Shown here piece after piece: positions 34,507 through 45,118 of a stretch of DNA of 64,000 nt. The translations under genes and the position numbers were made by a program. The notes under the pieces are model-generated. The model was not told where the DNA came from and searched no databases. It saw nothing but the letters and a program-made list of their open reading frames with translations. The stretch is from Sanguinoderma infundibulare. Lineage: Eukaryota; Basidiomycota; Agaricomycetes; Polyporales; Polyporaceae. Positions within the stretch are counted from its first letter, which is position 1, and every line of letters begins with the position of its first letter. Where the stretch lies: contig JAVLRN010000011.1 in the NCBI GenBank assembly GCA_032821775.1, forward strand, positions 868,001 to 932,000, in the 5' to 3' direction.

Positions 34507-36668
34507 ATGAAACGCCCCCGCGACATGTTCGATACCCCCGCATCCTCTTCCTCTCCCCCCATGGCCTCCAAGCGACGATTCCTCTCCCAAGCCATGGACC
34601 CCTCATCCTCCCCATCCACCTCCACTTCCACGCCATACACCCTTCCCCGGTACCCCTCGACCTGCTCCCCTTGGGCGTTCGCCACACCACACGACTCCCC
34701 ATCCAACCCGTTCGGCCTCAATCGCTCCCTCCGCGCGCTGACGCTCCCCCGCCCGACCGGGTTCGGCAAGCACATCGTGCTCCGCATGCAGCTCGTCTCG
34801 ACCGCCAACGTCCCGCACACGCGTGGCCGGCATTTCCGCCACCACGCGCACGCGCCGTACCGGATCGTGCAGGTCCCACTCAACTTCTCGTTCCGCCTCC
34901 TCCACATGCTCATCCTCTTCCTCTTCGCGAGCGACGCGCGCCTCCAGGTGAAGCGCAAGTGCCGCGTGTTCAGTCCGCCGTCCCCGGCGGGCAGGAAGAA
35001 CAAAGGCAAAGGATCCGACAAGGACAAGCACGATGACAAAGAGGATGGCGACAGTGCGCTCGCAGGAGAGGGCGAGGGACACCTGTTTGAAGTGCTCAAC
35101 GGTATCTCCGTGACCTCCATGGCCGGCCAAAGACCGGGGCAGGTCATGGCGGGCACAGGGAGGCTGTATGCGCGGCTTTCGAGCGCGCGCGAGAGGAAGC
35201 TCTTCCCGGATCCGGACGACGATGACGAAGACGACGTTTTCGCCGGCTCGTCAACAAAGCGCGCCCTGTCCCGTTCCCGAGTGGAGGATGAAGATGAAGA
35301 AGGGTGGGATTGGGAGGCCGAGGACGACTTCCTCCTGTCGAACGTGTGGCCGGAAGGGCTCGATCTGAAGAAGGGCATCATCTACGTATGTCTTTTCAAT
35401 TTCTTGCATTCCCTTATGCTACCGAAGGTCTGACGCACGTCTATTCGCGCATATAGCACCACACGCCGTCGACGCTCGTCCACATCACCGTGAACCAATC
35501 CAAGGTCTCGGGACGTAGGGGCTCAGGCAATGCTCCTCACGTTTTCAGCGCGCGCGGCGGCACGCTCGGTGCCGTCCGCATCACCAACGTCTCATCAGGT
35601 CCCATACCCCCCTCAGATGACGAGAAGGAGAACAAGACCTCCCTCGCCCCCGCCCGTAAGAAGAGCAGGCGGAGGGCGCGCACAGCCAAGGATAGGCACC
35701 GGTTGGACGATCTGCTCGAAGAAGAGCTGGAAGACGTCACAGACCTCTCCGACCTGGAGGACGCGAGCGACGACCAGCTCGAGCGGTGGAACGATGCGGA
35801 TGCGTTCCAGCGGTTCCTCAAGCGCGAGGCTGCGCGAGAGCGCGCCATGCGCAAGCACCCCAATCTCGACGCCCCTCCTTCTCCAATCCGGACCTCGCAA
35901 GTGCGCGCGAACCATGTCCTCATCCCCGCATCATCGCCGCTGTCGCAAAGCAAGCGCGAAGGGCAGCCGCTGCGGACGCAGCACTTGTACTCGTACGGAT
36001 ACTCGAACCGCAGCGCTGCATCATCCTCCGGCTCCCTCGCGTCGTCCAGCCCGAGCACGCTCCCGATCATCTTGCTCTCGTCCGACGCTGAGGGATACAC
36101 CAGCTGGTCCGACGCGGACACCAGTTATCATCATCGCAGCTCCGACGCGGATGCGGACGAGGAGACTGCGCGCGGGCGGTACTCGATCGAGCTCCCGCTG
36201 CAGACGCCGTTCCCCGCGCACCCCGCCGCGCGGCGGCGCATCGGGCGCGTGTGCAAACGTCTTGAACGGCAGACGAGCGAGGGCCTGGAAGAGTTGAGCG
36301 ACTCGGAAGAGGAAGACGAGGATGCGGAAGAGGCGGAGCGGCGAAAGGAGGAGAAGCGGAGGGCAAGGAGCCCGAGTGAGGACGCGACTGCACGGCGGGC
36401 GGCGGTCGAGGCGAAGCCCCTCCTTGTACGACCTGTACCGGCACCGCCGGTCATCGCTGCCGAGGGACCGGACGACGTGTTTGGGCGGAGACGCGAAGGC
36501 GAGCCAGATGGTCGGGACGAAGCTGGAGGGAAACAGGAAGAAGAGGAGGCGGAGGGGAGTGCAGGCGAGGAAGACGAGGCGAACAGCGAGGACGAGGGAT
36601 GGGAGATCGGGAGCGTGTGGGGTCTCGGGCCTATTCCCCCCGACTGGGACTCGGAGGAGGAGGTTTGA
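34507..36668 (+). CDS. Unknown acidic, low-complexity protein (696 aa)
   Basis: I do not recognise this family. Exon 1 is 34507-35385 and exon 2 is 35457-36668, with a clean GTATGT...ATAG intron. The start is MKRPRDMFDTPASSSSP. The N-terminal third has a better ordered segment (LPRPTGFGKHIVLRMQLVS; APYRIVQVPLNFSFRLLH; MLILFLFASDARLQVKRKCR), which looks like a folded beta-type domain. Asp/Glu runs follow (DPDDDDEDDVFAG; DEDEEGWDWEAEDDF), then HHTPSTLVHITVNQSKVSGR, a Lys/Arg patch (ARKKSRRRARTAKDRHR) that could be a nuclear localisation signal, and a long Ser/Glu-rich tail ending PPDWDSEEEV. A nuclear or chromatin-associated role is possible but is inference. It is the only complete copy; a decayed copy lies at 26050-27240. 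Confidence 0.8.
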
Positions 36669-39600
36669 GGCTGAGTGTCGTCGCACATTAGAGGTGTTCG
36701 CGTTCGTATACAGTATTGCGTCTGGACTGTGGGACCAGTTGGTTGGTAGTGCCCACTGACGCGGTGTCGTCTCTGTATTAGTACCTGGATTAGTTCTGCG
36801 TCGCACACGCTATATGTGGGTCATAGCTTTCGGTCGTAACGCATTCTCGTAGTTCATGCTGTCTCCTCGCATGCAGCCACTGGCATGGCTTTTAATTCAC
36901 AGAGACTTGTGGGAGGTTTTCAGGAACTCGGTCTAACTCGATTTGGCGAAGCGAAGTGCGACGATAACCACAACCGGTTTGTCGGATAAAGAGCAGGGCT
37001 CTTCCTTATTCCTTGTAAGTAAAAAGATTACAGCATGAACTCATTGTGGCAAAACTTGCGGTCCTGACGCGGATGTGCCGCGTGCACGCAGTGAAACAAG
37101 GGGCTTGCAGTCGACGGCCAGGAATTTGGCAGTTGTATCTAACCGCAGCGGCGAAGTCCAGACTCGCGGCGCAGCGGCCCCGGCATTATATCCTCCTTCG
37201 GTCTGTGACGAGTAGGCGTCGTGTTCATTAATTCTGTAACCAGGGACGGTTCTCGGAAGGGCGAAGAGCGGAGGTACCAGCCCTTGTTAGTGGCTGCGCA
37301 CGTATAGTACACGGAACACACTTTATGTAAGTTATTCAATCATGAATTTTAAGCTTCATAGGACGACGAAACGGTCGGGGAGGGCTAGGGGTTAGTCCGC
37401 CTATTGGTGACCTCTTTCCAGGGTGGTGTCATTCGATAGAGGGAAGTGCCAGTCTCTGCGATCGTCGGTGGTGCAATGTTCACCGTTGTCCGTTGTGATA
37501 CCCAGTCCCGTCTCGAAGTTCAATGTCGGACAGCGGGATTCTCAAATCTCGACGCGGAAGTTGTATTGACGGAACATCTAGGAGCAATAATAAGTATACC
37601 ACCGATCCCCGGATACCGAGGCTTCTCTAGTCGCATGTACCTCGGTCAGAAGCACGAAGACATGTTGACCAGGCGGCATGCATAGATGCCGCAAAGCCGC
37701 TCTGACAACGATGGTTAAAACCAGCTCCAGACATCAGATCTTCAGAATTCATGCCAACTAAGGACTCACGACCCAGAAGGCCCGGGGCGCAATCGAGCCC
37801 TCATGAAATGTCAGTCGCACCCTCGCGGACGTGCACGTTTGCTAGCTGCTGCCCGTTCCTACTGAGATGTTCAGTGCTGCCTTCGCTACCGTGCGCGACG
37901 GTAGGAATGTTGGAATCACGGTCCTCGCACAACATGAGAAAGGGACGCGGATGTGGGCCACAACGCGTGTTCCTCCGTGTGTTGCGCGTTGCATGTCGGC
38001 ACCCAGAGAAGACCACGTTGACTCGGACACGGTGTTTTCTTCTCAGCGCCACAGTCTAGAGGGGTGTACGTGAATCCTTAATTTGAATCAGGGCGTACCT
38101 ATGATCGTGGGACATCATGTCCTGCGAACAAAGTGTTGGTGGTGATGCCGCTGGGCAGCTGGGTCCAGAGGACGGCAATATCGGGGAGCTTGAGTGGCAC
38201 TGTATATACCACGCTTGATTCTCGTGTTGCGGTTATAGAATATTGGCGCGGCGACGGTCCCTTTGAGGGCACAAGTTATGTGCCCGCCAGGCGGAAGGTC
38301 ATCCGTATGCTACAAATTTGCCATGAGAAATCTCCGTGAGTTTAGGTTTAGCGAAACGGTGACAATTCATGGACACGCAACCGGCCGCATATGACTGAAA
38401 CTGGTTCAGTCAGTTCGTTCCCACAACTGGAGATACATCCATGCATTTCCTCTCTTGATCGCCGGGCTTGTATTCACGTCGCTCTGTGGTTTTGCATGTC
38501 CGCAATGCTGTGTAACGACTGAACCAAGTCGCGGAAACCAGAACGTGTTGCCACGAGGAACTTGCCCGGCCGCCGGCGAAGGCCGAACCCGGTCCCGACG
38601 GGCGCGTATATGCTTTGCGCCTACTTGGCTAAGCGCTAGCGGTCTGTCCACGCGCGGCTTTCCTTCAATCCAACATACGCGCATCTTCCTCGCAGCCATC
38701 TCTAACAAGCGTGTTGTTTCCAGCCCATCGCATGGCAGCACTAGTGATTGCATGTCACTTCGGAAGGTCTCTCAATGGGCTGCCCTGAGGGCGCCGAAGG
38801 TTCCCCCGCCGTGGTCGCGAACGACGGTCCCGATGGTCCGGGTTAGATCCAGTCCCGACGCGCCGGTAATCCACGAATTTGCGTGCCTAACATCGCGCGG
38901 TGGCATCTGCGCCGTGTGGTGAGTACCGCACCGTTCTCGTTTTCGTTCTTGCTCTGAGTTTTCCCGCAGCCGACCTGTTCGGACCCCAGAGGTCGGATGG
39001 CAACCTTTGGCCGGCGTAATTCCGTGGGAGGCTACGGGAGAAAGTTCATCGTTTATTTTCTGACCAATGGACAGGGCGTGCAATTCAACGGCATTCAAGG
39101 ACGAATGGGGAGCTATGCTGCACGTTTTGTCTCCCAGCAGGTTTCCCAGCATCAATGGCGTTTGCCAATGGTCGCTTGTACGTACATACCTGTCCCCTAA
39201 ATACCTCAGTACAGACCGTGGCTTTACACATCTCACGACTTTTAGGCTATCGCGCTTGCTGCACAGTTGGAACGCGCCTCGGTTTCTGCAGGTCCGAAGA
39301 CTAGGCCTCTGCGAGGCAATTTGAACGCCTTCCGCTCCTGGGCCATGTCAAGATTCCGGGGATATGTATCCCCATGAAGCAACGCCGAGGCCGACAATCG
39401 GCTACTGACACAGCCGGACCCTGCAGCAAGTCGAAGACCAAGATCCCCCCCGTCGGCGAAGTTTTGGAGATCAATCGATGATTGAGAGGAGGATGCATAT
39501 GGTTCGTGGCATCTGAATTTCGATGGAAATATTGCAAGCGCTTAGCACCATACTTGAAGGACGACGGCCAGTAGTGGCCAGTGGGAGAATTGGAGGGAAC

Positions 39601-39925
39601 TGGCGCCATCCCGTGTCGGGCGACAGATCTCAGGCAGAGGATCTTGATGCGCAGGTGAACCCCCATCACTTGGCCAGATTCGCACCCGGCTGTCAGTGTG
39701 CCTGTTCAGCCCGTCGAACCGCTGAGCGCCGTCAATAACGGCTTGGTGCCCTTGGGTGCCATAATAAATTCCCTCCTCCCGCAGAGCCGTCACTGCAAAC
39801 GCTCCCCGACTTTCGTATGTTGGCGTCTCGGTGGTAGCCTCGTGCTCTCTTCGCCAGTGGTCACCTCTCTCTTATACATGCTGTAAAACGCCGATTGCTG
39901 GGAGACCTGGCCTATTACGAGCCCC
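36669..39925. other. Gene-poor stretch, 3.3 kb
   Basis: I find no recognisable gene. Open frames up to about 150 codons (38455-38922 plus; 38772-39236 minus) have no family resemblance and no supporting splice signals. Composition is less GC-rich than the neighbouring genes. No terminal repeats or transposase motifs are obvious, but an old degraded element would look like this. Confidence 0.5.
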
Positions 39926-41269
39926 ATGACAACCTTCGTCGTTACCATTCGCAGTAAGTCTTTTTCACCCTCCCTGCGCGAGCGGTCTAACTGTGTTTGT
40001 CTTGCTTTGACAGTATTGGCGACGGTCCTCCCCGCGCTTGGCATCGCGCTCACTTCTCTAAGGCTATACTACCGCTGGACCAGGAGACACCTCGGTTGGG
40101 ACGATGCGTGGGCTGCGGTCACTATGGTCTGCGCGTTCTTCTTAACCGCCGGTGCGTGGACACGAAGTGACACGCCTGGTACGTATTTCTACTTTGCATG
40201 ACGGGATACTGTACAATCGATTCTCACGTTACAGACAGAAACTGGGCCCTTTCATCAGGGCCCTCGCGTTCGAATCCTCGGTTACTACATGCTGAATGTC
40301 GCCTTTACTTGCGTGCTTTGGTACGTCTTCCAGCTGATCGTCGAGCGAGCTTTAGGGAGTTAACAGGTGCTTCCTATGGATAGGGCCGCCCGCCTTAGCA
40401 TTCTTTTCTCAACCATCAGACTCATCCCATACATGATGAGACTACGCCTCTACGCGTACATGGCTGCCGTGCTTTTCGGTTGCATGTGGGCGGCACTCAT
40501 TATTCTCAAGATCACGATTTGCGAGACCAGACCCGCGTGGAAGCAGTCGGCTGGAGTGCAGTGCGTCTTGGGTTCTGCGGTCGCTGCCGTTGAACTTACG
40601 AGTATGTATTCTGAATTTTGCGCCTGAGACGGACCGTTCACTATTTGTTGTCGCTCGTAGCGGACTTTGTCGCTGACCTCATCCTGGTGGTGATGCCCAT
40701 GCGGCTGCTTTGGCGTATCAGCCTTACAGTAGGCCGCCGCGCCCTCCTCACCGGCATCTTTTCGGCCTCGATCTTCACAACTATCGTCAGCATCGTCCAC
40801 GGAGTGTACGTGTTCAGCCCCAACCGCAACGCCGAAGGCATCTGGGCTCACATCCTGGTGCGTCTCCCCCGATCATCCTCCCACAATAAATCGACTTGAA
40901 CTGCCTTTGTAGGCCTCAACAGCCATGATCGTCGCGAATCTCGCCGTCCTCGTCACTTGGTTCATGCGCGCGCTTGGCCATAGTGAAGACAGCCAGGGCC
41001 CCCCGTCGAATCGCTCGCCGGGCACTGGGGGAAGCGACCAGAGCCCGGCCAAGAACCTCTCCTCCATTCACTTCAACCATGGCGTCGACACCAGCCCCAT
41101 TGTCCTCCGCACCCTCGACAACGGAAGCTCGGATCCTACCGCTCTCGCCAAGCCGCGTCTGTCGGACGACGAGTCAATGGCCACGATGACGTTCGCCGCC
41201 AGTGGCGAGATGCACATCAAGACCGACGTCGACGCCTCGGCTTACCCAGCCGTCGACCCGCAGCGGTGA
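39926..41269 (+). CDS. Fungal rhodopsin-like seven-helix membrane protein
   Basis: Predicted plasma-membrane protein of the fungal 'rhodopsin domain' family (not a retinal pump); function unknown. Exons: MTTFVVTIR, then ILATVLPALGIALTSLRLYY with the family motif WTRRHLGWDDAWAA. A further exon, RILGYYMLNVAFTCVLW, splices (donor gtacgtcttcc, acceptor atggatag) to AARLSILFSTIRLIP, then YMAAVLFGCMWAALIILK and ETRPAWKQSAGVQCVLG. Next come ADFVADLILVVMPMRLLW, LTGIFSASIFTTIVSIVHG and STAMIVANLAVLVTWFM. A soluble tail of about 100 residues ends AVDPQR, stop at 41267-41269. Six exons all splice in frame, so the gene appears intact. The ATG-like start at 40367 belongs to intron sequence and is not used. 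Confidence 0.82.
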
Positions 41270-42449
41270 CCGTGCGCGCTGACGTTGTTGGCCCGCGTTC
41301 TGTCTCCGCACATATACCCACGAGCTGTCGCGGATGCCTCTGCGCCGAGGTGCGGCTCGTTTGACGGCGTCAGACGTCCATTCCTAATAGGATGCGACTT
41401 TACGTTGTCGCCTTCGCTCCAGCGTCGTCGGCCGCGCTGCGGCGGTGGGGCGTGCGCGCTCCCATGACGATAATGACATGTCATGCATTGGTGAGACTAT
41501 CTTGGCTGTATGAATAGCTTCGACTTGGGTTGTTGGGTCCGTGTTGTCGGATGATACCATATTTTGCCTCTGGTGGCGTTTGAACACAGATGCGTGTTGG
41601 AGCGTTGACGCTGTCGACTGCCCGAGACCCTCGTCATCCACCGCCACTCCCGCGGCGAACCTGGGGCCCTGGAAATGAGACGATCTAATCTGTAATGGAG
41701 GCTCTCGCCAAGTACGAAGACCATCTCGGCGACTGCTCAGGGCATCTTGAACTTCAGCTTCTACTACCGCTCAGTCTGTCAAATTATTTTGTACAAGCGT
41801 CGTTTGGCGTTCCCCTTCCCTTTCGACATTACCACACACCGTGATACACCCTCCCCGCCGACTCTCGACTCGCCTATCGATTGATTCTCTTCCGCGTATT
41901 CATGACCCACCAGGCCATTGACACATGCTGCTTACAAGTCACAGCCGCTTCCCCAGACTCGACATGAAAGTCCAATGCACATGTGTATGTGCTCATGTTG
42001 TGCCCTGCCTGCAGCCCGGCAGACCTCAGGACGTAATGGATGCGGAGTCGCGATCGATTGGGATGTATGCCAAGCCTATTGGTGTCGTGCGGACCTGATC
42101 AAAGCCTAACCAACAAAATAAGCTCGGCAGATCGGTTCCTGATTTTAGTCGGAAGCCTGCCAGAGCCATCGGAGGCTAAATTCCACAACCAGATCGATGG
42201 TCATCTTTGCCAAACCCATAGTGCGATTGGAATAAGTTCGGAATCCACTAGTGCTTGTAAAATCGCTTCGCGATGACCCCGTACGCCTTGGGGATTGTGC
42301 GGTATGCAAGTAATACATCATTCACATTGCTGTCGATTTCGCGGCCCGCTCCACGCATATGACAATTCAAGTACATAACAAACGGTTGTTCGTCGCTGGC
42401 CGAGTGGTACCCATGCGATAGCTCAAGTAGCGAGCATTCGACATGGTGT
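41270..42449. other. Convergent intergenic region, 1.2 kb
   Basis: This is the 3' flank shared by the rhodopsin-like gene and the dehydrogenase, which converge here. No gene or repeat is recognised. Confidence 0.6.
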
Positions 42450-44327
42450 TTACGGCTTGATGGCGATCTTGACCGCCGTCCGGCTTCGCAGCTTCTCCAA
42501 CGCCTTCGCATAATCCGCCACTGAGAACACGTCGGTGACCTGCGCGACGGCGGGGTGCATTTCGCCATGCGGGTTTGAGCAAGTCCGGGAAAAGCGAGGA
42601 CCGAGGTCGAGGTCAGGCCAGGAACGCGCGCGGTGTGAGTTACGGTAGTCAGGGCCGATTGATTGTTGATTGTCGGGGAAATATTATGGGAAGAAAAATT
42701 GAGACGGTTAGATGTCGTCGTCGCTTCGGCTAGTAAGAGACTGATAGAAAGGGGAGAAAGGGCGGCGGCAAAGGGGAAAGACCCGAGGGAGACGGAAAGG
42801 TTAACGCTCACCATGCCCTTGACCTTGATCTTTCCGCTGTCGAGGTACGCGACGGCACGGGGGAAACAGTGCATCTGCGCAAAGGAGCCGATAATCTGTG
42901 TTCAAATATGTTCCTTGTCAACTCCAAGTTTTTCCAAAACGTACATAATGGCGATCGGGGAAGGAAAGGGATTGCGGTCGCGAGGCGGGCCCGAGGAAGA
43001 TAGCACTCACGCGGATTTCGTTAAGGAATATCTTGAATGGGGACCAATGGACGAGCGCATCATTGCTGTATACGCCGTAGATCATCAAAGTCCCCCCTCG
43101 ACGGACGTAGTTAATGGAGTCGTTGGCGACTTGTTCTGTGCCGGTCGCCTCAACCTGCCAAGGAGTCAGCCCGCTGCACACTCCCCATCGGCCGCTACAC
43201 GAGCACTCACCACGACGTCGAACCCGTACGGATTATCCTTCTTCAGTTGTTCCCATTGCGGCTGCGGGTTCTCCCTGTCTAGTTCGATATACTGGTGGCC
43301 TGTGTCCAGCTGCTTCGCCACGTCCATCTTGATGCCCTTGTTCGCTGCAATGACGACACGCGCTGCGCCGTTGAGCTTGAGCATCTGCGCCAAGATGAGC
43401 CCAGTGGGTCCGGCGCCGATGATGAGGGCTTCGACGCCGACGGAGGCATCGAGCTGATCCATGCCATGCACGGCGCACGCGGCGGGCTCGACGAGGGTAG
43501 CCTCTTCGTCAGAGAGGTTGTGGATCTTAAAGAGCTTGCTAGCTTTGCTGAGATGAGTCGCAGGTTAGAGGAGCCGACGGACTCAAAGAAAACACCCTGA
43601 AGACTTACAGCGAGATGTACTCCGCGAAACCACCTGGTGCGCTACACCCAATGCCGATGTAGTTCTCGCACAGAAGCGGACGACCTCGTCTGCAGTAGAA
43701 ACAGCTGCCGCACTGGCGATTGAAGCAGGTAAGTCTGAGGAGTCGATATAGGCTGACACATTCCTCAGCGACATACGACGGTAGTTGGGTCCGCGACACA
43801 GCGATCGCCTTTATCGAACCCTGTCACGTTCTTTCCAGTCTCTACGACTTCGCCGACGACTTCGTGGCCAGGGATCAGCTGTTTGAAGAGACGATATAAG
43901 CAAGAATGGCAACTACCACTACCGACAAGGTTCACAGCATACCGGAAACTCGGCGATGAATTCGCCTTCGTGGACGTGATTGTCGGTTCCACAGATCCCT
44001 GTGTCAAGATCGTCAGCGATCGTGACATACACGTTGTGGCGAACGACAAGCCAACGATCGAAGTAGTACGTACCGCATGCCTTAACTAGGAAAGTGAGTA
44101 AGAACGTCAGTTGCGCTGTTGTTCCCGCGATCCAGACGGTTCACGCACTCTTGAGAAGGACTTCATCATCTCCAACCTGAGGAACGGGAACCTCGCGAAC
44201 ATCAAACTCGCGAGGCTATTGGCGGAAATGATTGAGAAGTGAGTATCTGTGGTCATATGTTTCAATGATGAAGTATACTTACCTTCGTGTACCACACCGC
44301 GCGCATGGTTGCAGTACTGGATGTCAT
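42450..44327 (-). CDS. Zinc-dependent medium-chain alcohol/polyol dehydrogenase
   Basis: NAD(P)-dependent oxidoreductase of the sorbitol/arabinitol/threonine dehydrogenase type; the exact substrate cannot be read from the sequence. The start [15 protein letters not shown] is at 44325-44327. Catalytic zinc ligands are the Cys of [15 protein letters not shown] and the His-Glu pair of [15 protein letters not shown]. The structural zinc cysteines form [15 protein letters not shown] across a splice. The Rossmann fold is [19 protein letters not shown], followed by [16 protein letters not shown]. Later blocks are [29 protein letters not shown] and the C-terminus [12 protein letters not shown], stop at 42450-42452. 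There are about ten short exons. It is divergent from CTP synthase (791 bp). Everything needed for activity is present. Confidence 0.9.
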
Positions 44328-45118
44328 CGCAAGTATGGAATCGTGGGTGGAGAGCAGTCTGTAGAAGATATGGAAGACGGGCGCAATCTTGATCGCGATA
44401 AGTGCGAGAGATGGCTTAATCGTTTGACCGAAGGCACCCTCCGACGAAGTTGTCTATACGGGGTGTATACCGTTATCCGCCGCGGCGACGCATGGTTCGG
44501 CAGACGTAAGACGAGACGTCGCAGGCTCCGCAGATCGCCGTCCTTAAACTCGTCAAGTGACATGTTTTCGAAACGACATCACGGATGGGATTCCTGAGGC
44601 CTGAGGGTCGGGTGGTTACCGTGGCGGTCCTGACGGTCCGGACAGGTTCCACTGCCTGTCGTCCATGACACCAAGGCTCAAGTCCTCGATCCCGCGGAGG
44701 AGCTGAAGCGTGAGGGCTTCCAAGTCTGCGCCTGCAGCACGGCGTGATAAAGAATGCTGGGCCAGAACTACGGAGGGCTTCGATCACATGATCTGTGTCC
44801 GAGAGACTGTCCGGAGAGCCCGATTCGAAGGTCACAAGGGCCAGGTGTACTTCTATTCCCATGGCGGGCATTGAAAACTGCTGCAGGACTTCCAGGTTCG
44901 AAAGCTCTGCATGCAGCACACTGGACGAGAAGCTCCGAGGAGGGGTGTGGAGGGCGGATAGGATTCAGATAGAAGACAAGACCAGTAGGCGCCCGTGTGA
45001 AGCGCGCGTCGCGGTCGCGTTATTTTGACATGTTTGGTTGTTGCAGGAGAGCGGGAATGGGCAGCGGCAAATTTTGGAGGTTACGCGGAACTCTGCTTCT
45101 GCTACCACGACCTCTGCA
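44328..45118. other. Divergent intergenic region, about 0.8 kb
   Basis: This holds the promoters of the dehydrogenase (minus) and CTP synthase (plus). An open frame of 148 codons on the minus strand (44473-44919) has no family resemblance and is probably chance. Confidence 0.55.

Larger units (their letters stand above)
27243..35935. repeat. Segmental duplication, unit B
   Basis: Second copy of the nuclease - DUF6533 - CSN5 pseudogene - acidic gene block, interrupted by about 2.3 kb of unrelated sequence at 30661-33008. The unit A homology inside the acidic gene ends near 35935, equivalent to the junction at 27240. Confidence 0.88.

Noticed and set aside
34461..35381. 306-codon open frame on the minus strand
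   Set aside because: It is antisense to the acidic protein gene, low complexity, and the plus-strand frame continues through a clean intron.
38772..39236. 154-codon minus-strand frame in the gene-poor stretch
   Set aside because: No domain, no signal peptide, no splice or promoter support; listed only as unassigned sequence.
40250..40290. tRNA-like gttcgaatcc near 40270
   Set aside because: It is coding sequence of the rhodopsin-like gene; no matching acceptor stem.
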